DNA of 64,000 nt, from the NCBI GenBank assembly GCA_025602905.1, contig JAHLKI010000016.1, positions 496,001-560,000 on the forward strand, given 5' to 3'. Numbering within the stretch: the first letter of the stretch is position 1; each line of letters begins with the position of its first letter. Source of the stretch: Phlyctochytrium arcticum (Eukaryota; Chytridiomycota; Chytridiomycetes; Chytridiales; Chytridiaceae). The notes under the pieces are model-generated. The model saw only the letters and a list, made by a program, of their open reading frames with translations, ran no database searches and was not told the origin of the DNA. The translations under genes were made by a program, and so were the position numbers. Below are positions 1 to 13,742 of the stretch, piece by piece.

Positions 1-2551
1 TGACTGCCAAAGCCCCAACAACGACAAAAGCACCAGCGCCAGCAACGACAAAGCCAGCGTCAGCACAACCCACTGGAGCACCAGTTGCGTATGTCTTTCA
101 TTTTTCTGACAAACGTTTGTGTGCTTGTTCTAAACTTTACATCAGGGGAGCTGTTTGGACTGAACAGAGGGCGTTGTTACTCGCCACAGATGCCGCCGAC
201 ATTGAGGCACCTCGCATCAGTCTTACATCCTATGGCATTCCATTCGATATTGTACGCGTTCCAGCTGCTGGGATTACTGGCAATCTGACGTTGGAAGAGG
301 CCACTTCTGGAATGTACTCCATGATCATTGTGCAACCCGGTCAACTTCAGTACAATTACGCTGGCCTCTGGAAGTCAGCTCTCACTGATGCCCAATGGAC
401 TCAGCTTGCATCGTAAGTCTCAGACACTTTGTCATCCTGCTGCTGCTAAGATATCTCTAGCTATCAAGTCAAGCACAAAGTCCGCCTCATCACGCTCGAT
501 GACTCGCCTCAGGCTAGTCATGGGACTGCCATTGCGAATCCTACAGTTTTCGGGTGTTGCGGGCAGGGGGTAGGACGTCATAAGGCATGCACAAGATAAT
601 CCGTTTACTAAACCCATCTTTCAGGTTACTCAAAATTTGAAGGTACAGCTGACACCAGAACTGGCATTATCCGGGCTGGTAAACGGGGCATCCGTGTCAA
701 CGTCTGGTAAGAATAGTTGCATGTCTTGCCCATTCTGTGAACCCAATTTAAGCGAGACCTGTCCTCACTTAGGCTTGTATCACTACCCTGTTACTGTCAC
801 CAATACCACCACTACAACTGCGTTCGCACTCCTTGACCCAAGCTCTGATGGAGCTTTCCCCACTCAAACCGCTGTCGGTGTGGTATGTACATCAAAAGAA
901 ACAGAAGGCCTGCCAATCATGCTTAACATCGGATGTTCAGATCATCAACTTTCCAGGTGGCCGCCAGCAAATGTCTTTCTACATGGGTTTCGGGTGGTGG
1001 TCGACAACTTCAATGCTGCTTGGTCATCTTTACGTGTCTTGGGGCAGTCAGCAGATGTACCAGGGATTCCGCCGCATTTACCTCTCTCTTCAAGTTGACG
1101 ATGTTTTCTTGTCTACTGATGTATCAACCACGCTCAACTACCGCATGACGCCGGCAGATGTCAATGGAATTGTTGCCTGGCAAAAGTCTTTGAACAGCCG
1201 TCTCTCTGCTGGGTCAAACGTGCGACTTCTGTTGGCATACAACGGCAACGGTGTGGTGGCTCTCACCAGTCCAACATTGGACCCGAACCTTCCCGAAAAT
1301 GAGCCCGCATACAGCTTGGTGAAACCTCTAGGAAGCGGCAAAAACATGTGGCCTGCCAACGCTGCAAGATTGAAGACCTTCACCGACCTAACCATGCGCA
1401 AGGACGCGTTGTATACAAGTCTACTCAAGACCACCGCCACGAGGGACGCCTTCTTTTGGTGCAGTCATACATACACTCATGAGGCGCTAGACAATGCAAC
1501 GTGAGTTAATGTCTGAGCTGTTGAGCCATGCCATGTACTAACAGTTGAGATCAGCCGCTATGATGTCGATAATGAGCTTGGTTTCAACATCTATTTTGCT
1601 CAAATTTCTGGTCTGTCCGATTCAGCTGGGCACTCAAAAAAATCTATGGTCACCCCACAAGTAAGTATGAGAACTACTTTTTTTGAATAGCTTTGATTGC
1701 TTACATATATCTCAAGATTACCGGTGTTCACAATGGAGATGCGTTGCAGTCTCTCGTGGCAAACGGCATTACCTCTATCGTGGGTGATACGACTCGAACT
1801 GATTGCACAAATACCACATTCCCATACCATCCATGGGTGTCTACCAAAGCATCTTCAAACTACATCGGCTACAATGTTATTCCTCGCCATGCGACTGTCA
1901 TTTATTTCAACTGCAGTACGCCTGACCAGGATATTTTGCTGTACAACAACATGTATCGCGCCGTGCAGGGCGATAAAAACTTCGATTATCTGATCGAATA
2001 CGAAGTGGAGCGCGTCAACTCCTTGCTCATGCAGCTCCGTCAAGATGGATACATGTTCCATCAGGCAAATTTACGGAATGCTGACTTACCATCGGTCACG
2101 ATGAAGTTTGGTGGTGCCACCGGAAAGTTTGGCCTGCTGCAACAATGGACCGAAAGTGTTGTTGGACGGTTTAGGCAGCTTGTCAACTGGCCAATCATCT
2201 CCCCCCATATGGACGGTACGCGTGTTTGATTTTTATATCCACTTTTACATTTTAGTTAACGTATTTTGTTTTTTAGACCATACGCAAGCTTTCCTTGATC
2301 GTGTCAAGCGCGACTTCTGTGATGCTACGGTAATGGCGGTCAAGAACGGAACACATGCAACTGGCTTCCGCGTGTCTGCTACTCGTAGCTGCACAGTTCC
2401 TGTTACTGTTCCCGGTCCCGTGGTGAAAGATGGTAGCAACACCGATTGCAAATTTGAGCAACTTGGAGTTGATCCTTTGACTGTTTGGGTTCCCGTGACG
2501 GCCAACGCTGCCATTCGAACTTTCACCTTCTCCCCAGCAAGAAAGCTGTAA
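1..2551 (+). CDS. agd3: Agd3-like secreted polysaccharide deacetylase (CE18), 5' partial
   Basis: Nine exons are visible: <1-88, 146-412, 461-569, 625-706, 773-882, 941-1500, 1555-1660, 1717-2215, 2277-2551; the 5' end is outside the window. The first exon encodes a Thr/Pro/Ala/Lys linker, the kind that separates a secretion signal or accessory domain from a catalytic domain. The core then follows as in fungal Agd3, the founding family of carbohydrate esterase family 18. The adjacent Asp-Asp pair at 1097-1102 (in LQVDDVFL) and the His-x3-His at 1466-1480 (SHTYTH) fit the metal-binding and catalytic residues of the NodB-like fold. In Aspergillus this enzyme removes N-acetyl groups from galactosaminogalactan outside the cell and makes the polymer cationic and adhesive. 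The next gene downstream is a Gt4C-like synthase, which supports the same pathway. Deacetylase activity on that polymer here is inferred. Confidence 0.88.
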
Positions 2552-3734
2552 AGCTTGGCATGCAGAGTGGCTCTCTTCGTTATTTGTTTGCGTAATTTTG
2601 TATAGAATAGTCGGTCCGTAACTTTTGTTAACTTTGTTGATTTTTTTGGATCACAGTCTGACTTTCCAATTACTGTTGCAAAATGTCATGCTTGATAATC
2701 AAACGTCGATGAGATTACGATAATCGCAGGTTTATCCCAAGCCAGGCTGCTCACAAAGTCTCCACCAACAACGCAAAAGCCATTGGGGAGAGTCAGAAAT
2801 TTTAAAGTTGGCAATAGTTGGCAATAGGGTGAGGGAGTGATTGAACCCTTAGGGTATCCGGTACTGTACAAGGGCTATGTATGGTAAAATGCCCTGCCCT
2901 CCCTTTATGAAATATGTATCGAGGATATATATATATATAATAAGGAGAAGGTAGGCGGGGAAGAAATCTGCGGATTTTCATCCAAGAATATTAAAGAACA
3001 TGGTCAGTGAGTGAACATCTCAGGGGGACTGGTGTTAAAGTGTCGGGTACGCCCGGGTCTTTATACTCAGTCAACTTATGTACCTCCGATAAATTCCGAC
3101 TAGTTGGCAAACGTGCCGGGAAAATTTGAAGGGGGGTGGTGCTGGGAACAATTCCCTTTTGATTCCCTTTTGTGAACCACAGGTTGGAAAGATTGGGCAC
3201 AAGGTTGCTTCAATTCTGGGGCATCCAGCACAGCCTGCCTCCAGTATCGGCTGGGTGCTAGTCCGCGAAACTATAAGATGATGATTGAACCAAGGTGCAC
3301 AGTAGGCTGTCAGTAGCTGCAGACAATGGGATTGAAGAACTGAGTTCATCGTATGACATACATTGCAAAGAAAAGTCAGACAGCAGACCGAGACGCGATT
3401 GGTTTCAAGATTGGTGCAACGCGTGCAAACTCCGCTCCAGCATTCTTTTCGTTGTATTCGAAAGGTGGATTAAAAAGTCACAAAGAATCTGAAGCTTGCC
3501 GCACCAGCGCCTTCGCTTCGCCAACATGCTTTTGTTTGGCTAAAGAAGAATTGAGGATCATTTGAGCGCGTCGTGGGCCATGCCTGAAGAAAATGAAATC
3601 CCGCAGATCCACTTAACGTTAATTGAGAATATCAACGATGCTGCTGCAGGAGCTGAGCAGCTCAAAGCAAAAACCTTTTATCAGAGTTTTGTAAGCAACT
3701 GATAGCCCAACTTAGAACAGCTCGCAAACCAACC
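2552..3734. other. Intergenic region, promoter side of the Gt4C-like gene
   Basis: About 1.2 kb without a convincing gene. It holds a short AT dinucleotide run near 2927-2941. The short open frames here have no recognisable protein features. The last ~150 bp before the next start codon probably contain its promoter, but no clear TATA element is seen. Confidence 0.5.
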
Positions 3735-6700
3735 ATGTCTACCCATTCTCCTACCCCACCGGGTACTCCTCCCTTAATGGAGGGAAGACAGCAAGATTCC
3801 TACCGCTTGCAATCACAACTGATTTCTGAGTCTTTCCCAGCACCACCGATGCATTCCCCGGCCGCAAGCTCGCTCCCCTCATCCCCGTTGGCCCCCCGGG
3901 CTGGAAGGGCAGGTGCATCGCCAAAAGTCATAGTTCGTCGATCTCAAAGACCTTCACAAAACCATTTAACCCAGGATGCAATACGGGGCCTTGATGGCTC
4001 GTCAACAACTGCATCTCCTAAACAGTTGACACGATCAGGATTTAGTTTGCCCAGTATTTCAACGTATCCCGATGAGCCAGTTCCGCATCCTGATCAAAAT
4101 TTACCCACGAGAGAATCAGAAAGTCGCTTTGATGTACCCGATTTCGGCGCCAGAAGTAGCCCCGAGGTCCCTGCACATGCGCATGAGAAAATGAAGGATT
4201 CAGATGCCATTTCCATGCATTCCGAGGTTCCCAACCGTAATATGCGTAGAAGTGGATCTATGCATTCCATCAGATATTTTTTTTCCAAGCCCAAAAGGTT
4301 ATCTACTGTTTTGGATCAAATGGGCTATGCAAATTCCCAGGGAGTATTCTTCGATACCTCAAGATTTGACGCGGCAAAAATTCGAAATTACGCCATATAT
4401 CTTGCGTACGATCTGACAGATCTGGTCACCCGGATAAACGAGTGGAAGCCAGTCGATGTGTTGATTCTGGACTTTGAGGCTCTTCGCGACCTCAACAAAG
4501 GCATCCTCGCCGCAAAGCTCCAACCAAAGAACCAACATGACGAGGGGAGCAACAGTGATATTGGCTACAGCGACACAGAAACATTGGTACAGGAATGCAC
4601 TTTTTGGTTATCTAAACTTCAAATTTCTCACAAAGTTATTTTTCCAGGGATATACCGGGTTCGAGCGTCGTCGATCAATTTCGGCCGAGAGCATTCGGTC
4701 CGTCTCTTCGAAGAAGAGTGTCGCATCCCGAGTGTCTAAACTATGGCGTTCACGCTCCGCAACTTCTTTGGCAACTCTGGCGGATGGCTTCGATCTTCCA
4801 TATTCGGCTCCAAACCCGCTCAATGATCACTTCCGGAAAGTTGTTTTGAATCGTATTTCACACATGATTTTAACCATCAATGTGTTTGCGCTGTACAATC
4901 GGTATTGTGCCAATGAAAACCGACCTGGTTCCAGTTTCACCCGATACATTATGTCATACTTGGCTGCGGGGCTGGCATCTATGCCATGCCCTATTACCGG
5001 CTTTATGCTCACGGGGCTGAAGGAATGGGTATCCATGCGAAAAGGAAGTGAACGAAAAGTGGAAAAACTTATTGATGCCATTAGAGGGAAGGTTGAGGCA
5101 GGGTGGTCCGTACCTTTGATATTGCTGGATGACTATGGGATGCTGATCTGGGATTCTGTACGTGACAAGATCAATGGGATAATGCTGATGAACATATTCT
5201 TTGAATCTGATGGAAGTAGGCGTGTTGTTTTTGGGTAGGTTTGAGACAATTTCACTCCCAATTGTTCAGCTTTATAACTTGCTATTTAGGAGCAAACGTA
5301 ACGAAATTCTGGAAGCTACCAAAAAATTGTCCTTGGAAATTTCCTTGCGGTCAGACTTTATGGTCTTGAATACGGAAATGGTGTCATGCCCCCCGACCGA
5401 AATTCCTGCTGCCTTGATGCGAGCACATGTGCACTGGATGGGAGGATACAAGTTTTTGGGTTGGTATGCGGGGACCAGGGAATTTAACGTCTTGAATGAG
5501 GTTAGACCTCCGATTTATCAAGAACTGAGCGAGGATGGGATTTTTGAAATCGCCAACCATCGAGATATTCTCAAATGTCGGGACATTGTAGAGACAAATA
5601 CCACATTCTTGTACAAGACCCGTGCGGCACAACCAATAGCTATCACAACTTGGAAAAGTGTCGCTTTGCGGGATTCTGAAATACCAAAACCAGTTGTTGA
5701 GGCCTTGGGGGACTGGATGGGCGGACAAAAGAGTTGGTCCGATTTCGATACAGCAGTTTACCACAAGCCCTTGCTACCAAGCCTTCCCTGCTTCTTAGAG
5801 GTTGATCTGTACCAGGGAGTTCCAGGTCGGAAAGTACACGATGCCATCCCGGGATTAGCAGACCGAACGCTTTCTATTACTTACTTTGGGGAGGATTGGT
5901 ATGGAGGTAATCGGCGTGAGGATGTCGCTCGAGCAATCAAAAATGTTATGTTTGATTTGATGGACAAGAAACTACTCGCGTCAGCCAGGTACAATATCGA
6001 TATTGCTGCCCCTTCAAGACCGGAAGAGGTTACATCTCTTCCTGCTTTCGACGGCTTAATAAAGACCCTGAAGGACATTGTTCACCGTCCTACAAAACCC
6101 ACACGCTGGTTACTCTCTCTATTTCATCCTGTGATGGTTGATCGAATTATGAAGGCAGTGGTTAGCCTTCGCGAGCAATTGTTGGATGGCCGCACCCAGA
6201 TCTGGCTGCCAACGAGAGCCGCGTTGTTTGCAGGGGTAAAAGATGTTTTGCCGCACAACACTGTATGGGCAGTAGCAGGAAAGCGGAAAGGGGCTTTCCA
6301 CATATTTGTATCGGACAATCATCCGGAGATGGGGGAAGCGGTCCTTCACTTGTTTATGAAGTACATGTATCAATGGAGCACTGGCAAATGTGTGGCCATC
6401 GAAGCTTTGATCATTGCCCAAAACGCGGATACTGAAAGTTTGATACTTCCTTGTCCCAACCGGTTCTTGGATCAAGTTGATCATGCGTGCCCATCGCAGC
6501 TTTTGACAATTATTCGGGATGCGCCACGTGCCATGGGAAGCATTGAGATGGACAGAACGCTAGGAGATGGCGAAATCACATACCTACGAGCTTTATGCCG
6601 ATATTTCAGCGCTCGTGCCGAATACTGGTTGGTGGATCACAAGGGCTACCTAGACTCGGTACGAATAGCTTTGAATGACGGGTATATACCACAGACTACC

Positions 6701-9700
6701 ATAGAAAGACGTATGACTGCATACGTGGCTCAGTGTACCCTCGTGCGAGGAGGGGAAGCCTCGTTACTCACTTTCACACGCGGGATTATTTCCGAATTGC
6801 GTAAAAGAGGTGCTACACTATCCACCACACCTCACACCGACCACCAGCAAGAAATATGGGCCTTGTGCTTCCTTTTCATGGTGTTTTGGAAAGCTGTGAG
6901 AAGATGCGCGTATAATGAGTTGCTTGTAGTTCTTGAGGCGTTGAACCCCATATTCTTGCCTGAACAAGATCAAGTAGCTGTAGCCCTCGAAATGGTGACT
7001 ACAAACAACAATCTTACAACGGTTTTTGGGCTGAGTAGTTTATCGATGGCCGGCTCCTTGCATCCCCTTCTCCGGCAAAAAGCCGCGGATGCACGCAAAG
7101 CCATGGCACGGCAAAGTCGGCCAGCTTCCGATAAAGTACCGGAGAAGACCCCTGCAGGAGGTGAAGTGACTTCGGTATTCAAGCCCGACGATGACTCTGC
7201 CGAGTCAGGCACAGTCGCATTCCGCAAAAGTATCCTCAATGCATATATCTTTGTATACCCTATTATGCTCGACATGATCTTGGTCTTGTCCCTTGGATCA
7301 GGTATTTTCGCCAGTCAGGTCATGGCCATTGAAGTTCAGGAAAGCGCAAGTTTGGCCCTTCTAGGTGAGCGACAACCTCCTCTAGTTTTGTACAAACGAT
7401 AATGAAACTAATTGACCTTTAAAGTCATGTTTCCCCTGGTTGGCGCGGTAATGAACTCTATTGGACGAACAATTACCTACTACTTCTACCAGAAGAGCAT
7501 ACCTTTGATGATTACCGCATTTTACCATCGTCTTGCGGGCAGTATTGTGCTTTTCACGGTGTTTGGATCAGTTCTTGGGGGTGTTGTCTTTTACAAAACC
7601 GATGATATATATCTAGGTATCATGACACTCGGATTCTCACTTGCATTTGGGTACGGTTACCGAGTCATTCTTTTATTGTTCATTGGCATCTAATACGCAA
7701 AGTTTAGCTTGTTTATGATTTTCTTTTGTGTGTTAATTATTCTTCGCGATCCGGAGGAATATTTCTTCAAATCCCATGGTCCGGCTGCGGTGATGCGAAT
7801 GCTACCTATCTTGATACCGAATGCCTTTATCTGCCGCTTTGTCTTCGACGAGGAAGTCAACATGTACATAGTTTGGGGGATGTATATTGGAAGTTTGTCA
7901 CTGGCAACCCTTTATATGGCGTACTCGTTCACCAAGGTCGCGGCTTTGTATCTACAGTGGCCCAACCACGTTCGTGTTACTCCAAAGAACAAGATATTCG
8001 ACGCTTTTGCCAAGCACCATCCTAAGCCAGAAATCTTGGCACAAGAGAAATCCGACAGCTTTGGACGTCGACTTCGTCGTTGGGAAAGGTTCGCCACCGA
8101 ATGGTTCAGTGATATCACGGAAGATGCACTGCGCAATCGGTCCAGGGAGAAGCCCGAGATATTAGCCCAGCAACGCCTCAAGAGCTGGTTCTGGGAGAAC
8201 CTTTTGATGCGATGGTACATTCCACGATCAGGAATTAAGCCGCCGAAGCCGTTCTCGAGTGAGTGGGATGCAGTCGTGAAGCAAGCTATCGCTGAACTCA
8301 AACGAAAGTACACCATTGAAAAGCTCAATCGGGGTGGTATACTGTTCGACAACGAGTTTCCCGCCATCTGTTTTGGGTTCCTGTATTTTTTCACACTATT
8401 CGCGGATCGTTGGAGCGTTCTTTTCGCAACCGGACGAGCCTTGTTTTTCTTCACCGATGATATAGGCCTGGATTACGTGCAAGGCATGCTGGCAGGGACG
8501 ATTTACTTGCTCTTATCATCTGGTTTCCTAGAGATGACGCTGACTAGGTTCTATGAGAAACACAAAAAGATTTCTCTGATTTCCGTGGCTGAAAGCGAAA
8601 AGAAGGACGATCTCCTTACCCGGCATAGTAAAGCATTGGCTAAAATCTACTCTTCGGAGCTGAAAAGGTTCTTGATGCTGACTTTCGTCATCCTCGCCGC
8701 GACCACGGCGGCAATGGTTTATATCGGTGTATCGGAGAAGCGCAATGTGCTACTGGTGACTTTCGCTCTCGGAACTTTTGGGTTTGCTGGTCTATTATTC
8801 GGACTCTTTACCAAACTTTTCATCACATCAGGAGAAACACTGGTCAACTTGTATCTCTTCATCGCTGTGGCTGTCAGCGTGTCAATTTCGTCAATCCTCA
8901 TCAAGAGAACTGGAAAAACAGAACACGCAGCTTACGCGACAGCTATAAGCGGCTGGTTGTTTGCATTTGGGTGTCTCGCTAGCCGATACAGTGAAAAATT
9001 GCGCAGCGTACAATACCGCGTGCAAGTCTGTAAGTGCAATCCGTGTCAATGAGCCCTTTCAAATCACTAATATAGAGACTTTCCAAAGCCCCGGCCCTTA
9101 CATCATCTGGGCAAGTTTTCATAGGCCAGCGTCTTGCCTCCAATGCTGTCGCCAACCGACACGACCTGCTGGCCCGGCTGATCAACATGCGCGGCGGGAA
9201 AGAGCCTGTAAAGCCTACTTCTTCCCTGTCGGACTCAATCCGCACACGTTATCAGTTCATAAGGGAAACAATGGTGGGGATTCCCCCTACCCACATATTT
9301 CGCATGGCCTTTCCACGTTTTCATCTGATAATTGGGGATGCGCTAAAGCAACTTGCGGATGGACGCATATCTATAATTCGAACAAGTTATAAGCTTGAAG
9401 CGGATGGGGTGAAATATGCGGCTCTGTCAGGTGCCTTGGAGGGACATGATCAATTGCTAGTTTTTTTGCCCGTCCGGCAGCCGGATACCACGGATGAGGA
9501 AGATCTCCTGCTGGCTCTCGAAAGTATAACCCACGAAATTATAGAAGCAAGTGGCATGAGCCACGCCGCGGCCTGCGTCTCTGAATTGATTATTGGTACT
9601 GCGAAAGCTTGGATGGAAGGGGACACCAACGAATGGTCTGCGCAGCTCTTGCCTTTCCGCATAAAAGATCAACTTCTGCGACATATCGACGAGCTTGATC

Positions 9701-12700
9701 GGGTCAAAATATGGTGCAATACCAAGAATTCTTTCGCATCAAAGGCTTGTCTGGGCCTAGATGTTGATCAGTTGTGGAATCGCAAGTTGACAAGGGAGGA
9801 TAGAGTATTTCTCGTGCGAATTGCGAAGTTATGGTGGATCACATATGATGAAGTCATTCGAAATGCCCGAACACCGACCCTGTTCCTAAACCTACTGGAG
9901 AAAGCCCCCCATTCTATGCGGAATCTTATCGCGGCGAGTATAGGAGCCGACCCCAATGTAGTAGATGTTCAAGCACATTCTGCACAATGCATCCTAGCAG
10001 CTATTCTCTCCTTTAACATCCGACAACTCTTAGGTGCCAATGAAGGTGGAGGTGTGCCGAATCTCACGATCGGATATAAAACCATGAGTCCCGTGCCTCG
10101 CCAGCCCGAACCATCGTTTTTCACAAGAATGCTTGATTATGCGCTGGACATGCGGGTGGCCATATTTATGGCGTTAACTGCTGATGCACGCTTCGGACGA
10201 GAAATTGCCTCTTACAACCCTTTTGTCCGCTATCCGCTGGCATTAACATACCTCATCAGCCGTGGACTTCTCATCGGATTGCAAAATGGAACATTGTACC
10301 GCAGCGACCCCACTATCCACGGCGCCCTGAAGTTGATGAACAAGGGTCTTTGCCGTGTGCATCACTATGCGAAAAAAGATTCAGAAAGCTTACTGCATGT
10401 TTCTTGTATCGAAACATATGATGGGGCAGCACATAACCTCGTCAGTCACGTTGTAGGCATTAACCAGCGGAAAGAACCTCATGGAAAGGGACTGTTGATG
10501 CTGAACCGCTATGTTTTGAACGGAATAAAACCTGAAAATTGGAAACCAGACTCAGCTAAACCAATCAGTCGAGCATTTTTCGAGCCCGTTGTGAACAAGT
10601 CAAGCACAAATTGGCGACTTAAATTTGAGCAAATGATTGAAATCGGTGCTGCAAACAAGACATTCATTTATGATTACGACAACCCGGCAACCAGTATTCC
10701 GACCAGCCGCTATGTGGTCCCCAAACTCGTCGACGGGCTTAAATGGTCGTTGGCCGTTGCTCAGTCGGCCGGAAGTATCTTGGACATACACAGCTTCAAG
10801 AAAATTCGAGGCGATGTGGTTGTATCCGAGGCTGAGTTGGTCCGGAAACACAAGTTTACAGGTGCACTCACTCGCATTCACGCACGATACGAATACGATG
10901 CAGATAACAAATGGGCCACAGCAGACCGCGCGATCTTCACTGTCGATCAATCCTGGACCTTAAGTCTGGACTATGCCCGCTCGTCCCGTAGCGCCCTCGA
11001 CACCCCGCGATTCCTTAAAGTCGAGATCAAGAGGGGAGGAGAAGTTGGAGTTTTACGAACACGCTTTGACTATTCAAATCCGCAGCATATTCGTTACGAG
11101 ACTATGTTTGTTACCGGCTCGAGCAAGAAAGTGGAAGAACAAGAGTTGGTACCTGGCACACCTGAGGAGATTTCGGAGGATACATACGGCTTGCTTGCCG
11201 AACAGCCACCAGCATCCCTGTATGCAAGTTCCGAGTTCCACGTCGCCAACTTGAAGCAGCGCAGGCGGAGGAAAAGGGGAAAAGGAAGTCTTTTCCGAAG
11301 AGTTGAGCGCATCGAATTTTATGCCGCTCCTTACTCTACTCTTCGCCGTAGAGAGATCCTTTGGGTAGCGTGGCGTCGTGGAGATATACCAGGACCATTT
11401 GCGCGTGATCTGGACGAACAATTTCTACGAGCCGAGCCTCTTCTCTCCAAGTACTGGTGGAGGCGGGATATCGGCGCTTATACGTCTGCACAACGGGTAC
11501 TTTCTGAACAACGGCATTTACTGTCAGCGGAGCTTCAAATGCTCGATCGACCAATCACTCGCACGCACCTGCAGCTACGATACTCGGATTTGTATATATT
11601 AGGCTGCGGTGGCGACGCGCAGAAACTACACGTTGAAGAGGATGTGAATGACAAGATGTCCCTTCCTGAACGATCTTTGCCCGCTGATCAAGAGCTTCTT
11701 CATGTCATCAATCTGGACAGTGGGACTTGGCCCACAGGCGGCGGGGGTGTAGGGTCTTGTCGGCGTGATTTGATCGAGGGTGTTCCACGGGTTCGCTGGA
11801 CAGCAGTGGCAGAGCTGGGGTCCGCCGAGCTAGTCCAGAAGGACTACCCCATCGAACGCCACATTGAAGCTATCATCTATGTTCCTCTTTGGGACTTGGA
11901 TTTCGGCACACCGAATGAAAATATCTACAAAACCATACCCTATACGGTTCTACAGGCCAAAGCCCGCAGAACCACTGATCACATTGTTCGAGCTGAATTT
12001 GTACCGCTGATCGAAGCACTCATTCGGGGCTGTGTGCTAGAAACAATCTCAGACGCCGATGTTGACGTCTACGAAAAAGTGTTCGTCGACTTTCACAAGT
12101 TCTTCATGAAGCACGACTGGACGACAGCCTGGAACAATATACGGTCTCAGGAGGCGTGGATCGTGGGTTGGCTGGATGACTCGTGGCTGCGATGGAAAAA
12201 TGGACAAATTATGGATGTTGAAACCCCGACTCTCCGCCACATTGAGATGTTGTTCGACCTCATATCCCGCCTTTTGATGCCTCTTACCGTCGTTATTCCC
12301 AACGTACCAGTCGTACACGCATCACATCACGGCATTCAAGCCATTTTGGGTGTTGTGGCTAAAAATCTACATGGAAGTACGCTTGTCGTGTGGGACCATG
12401 GTATTCTCTGGCGTGAGCGTCTGTTTGGACTTTGCACAGATGAAGCCATGCCCAAATTTGTGCAGATTGCCTTTGCCGGGATTACACGATTGGTGGCCAG
12501 AGTCGTCTTTTCGCGAGCGGATTACATTACGCCTTGCACAAGTGTGCAGAATGTGCATTGGGAGGCATGGCTGGCCGGAGGAAAATATGGCAATGCCAAA
12601 GAAGCCGCGGAAATGTATGCCAGAATCAATCCCGTCTTGAATGGAATGGACGTCAGTAAATTCAACCCTGACCCATCAGCGGAGCCGTCGGAACCTACTG

Positions 12701-13410
12701 CCGTCATGCTGTCGCACATTAGTCCCGTCAAGGATGTCATGAACGCCATTGTCGCTGCTGGTATCATTGTTCGAGATTTCAAACTGGACACGTATCGTCT
12801 TCATATCTATGGATCGACAGACAAGGATCCCCCTTACACGACAGAGTGTATGCGCACCATTGCCAACTTTGGACTTGAAAAGAATGTCATCCTGAAAGGG
12901 TTGGGCAATCCTTCCAAAGTCTTGCCCACCGGTTCCATATTTGTCAACTCCTCCATTACGGAGGGTCTTCCTTTGGCATTGGGAGAGGCGGGCTTATGTG
13001 GTTTGCCTGTTGTTTGCACAGATGTGGGTGGTAGTCGTGAAGTGATTCAGAACACCAAGGTTGGAGGAATGGGAGGGGGTGGAGCTGCCGGGGGTGTGGT
13101 AGAGACTTATGGGGCAATCACTCCGCCTTCGCGGCCAATGCAGCTGGCCCTGGCGCAGTTGCGGGTGCTGGCCATGACTGACGGTCTAGAAGATCAAACC
13201 GCCAAGTTGGAGGATCTGCTAACAGCCAACGACGAAGGTGCTGCACTTGCTGCGCGAATCATGTATCCGGGTGTTCGAGAAATGCGCCGCAACTTGGGAA
13301 TGAAACTGCGGGAGCGCATCATGGCAGTCTTTTCCATTAAGCGCTACTGGCGTGAGCACGAACAGGTGCTGTGGTTGGGACCACTCTACGAGCGACAAAA
13401 TGTAATATGA
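3735..13410 (+). CDS. gt4C: Gt4C-like exopolysaccharide synthase: 12-TM region plus PelF-like GT4 domain
   Basis: One gene of six exons: 3735-4586, 4648-5234, 5290-7364, 7425-7650, 7708-9029, ~9089-13410. The exons sum to 3,127 residues. The last acceptor is ambiguous: AAAG ending at 9088, or ATAG ending at 9124, which would give 12 residues fewer. Residues 1-~200 are Ser/Pro-rich and probably disordered. A soluble region follows, then about 12 membrane helices (~1125-1680), then ~1,000 soluble residues. The C-terminal ~390 residues are a GT-B type GT4 domain like bacterial PelF, with the E-x7-E motif EGLPLALGE at 12961-12987 and a following Gly-rich loop. Aspergillus Gt4C makes galactosaminogalactan from UDP-galactose and UDP-GalNAc and sits beside agd3, as here. 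The 12-helix part recalls PelG. The start is the first ATG of a long open frame. Exact polymer specificity is inferred. Confidence 0.85.
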
Positions 13411-13550
13411 CAATGATATGTATCAGTGGAATGCTATTTAATATCTGTAGAATTTTGATTCATGTACTGTAGTGACAAAAGTTATGTTCTGTTTTTGGTT
13501 ATGGTCTGTCTACGCATAGAAAAGGAGCAACGAAGGTCTGGCAGTTGCGG

Positions 13551-13708
13551 TCATGTTCGTCGTGCTTTCTTGCCTGCACGGGACGTGTCACCCTGACTCG
13601 AAGATTTGGGTGTACTCGCTCCAAAATTGGAAGGGGGCGCGGGGATATTGGAGGTTTGTTGTTGTGCTGTTGAGGCTTGTTGGTGGTCGCTCTGGGATGG
13701 AGATATCG

Positions 13709-13742
<34 letters not shown>

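Noticed and set aside
3295..3565. Two overlapping plus-strand frames of 65-70 codons before the Gt4C-like gene
   Set aside because: No family features, no splice partners, and biased toward chance composition in AT/GA-rich sequence.
9187..13410. The long frame as an independent gene starting at ATG 9187
   Set aside because: The frame stays open upstream and splices in phase to the membrane region, and the total length of all six exons is a whole number of codons. It is the last exon of the Gt4C-like gene.
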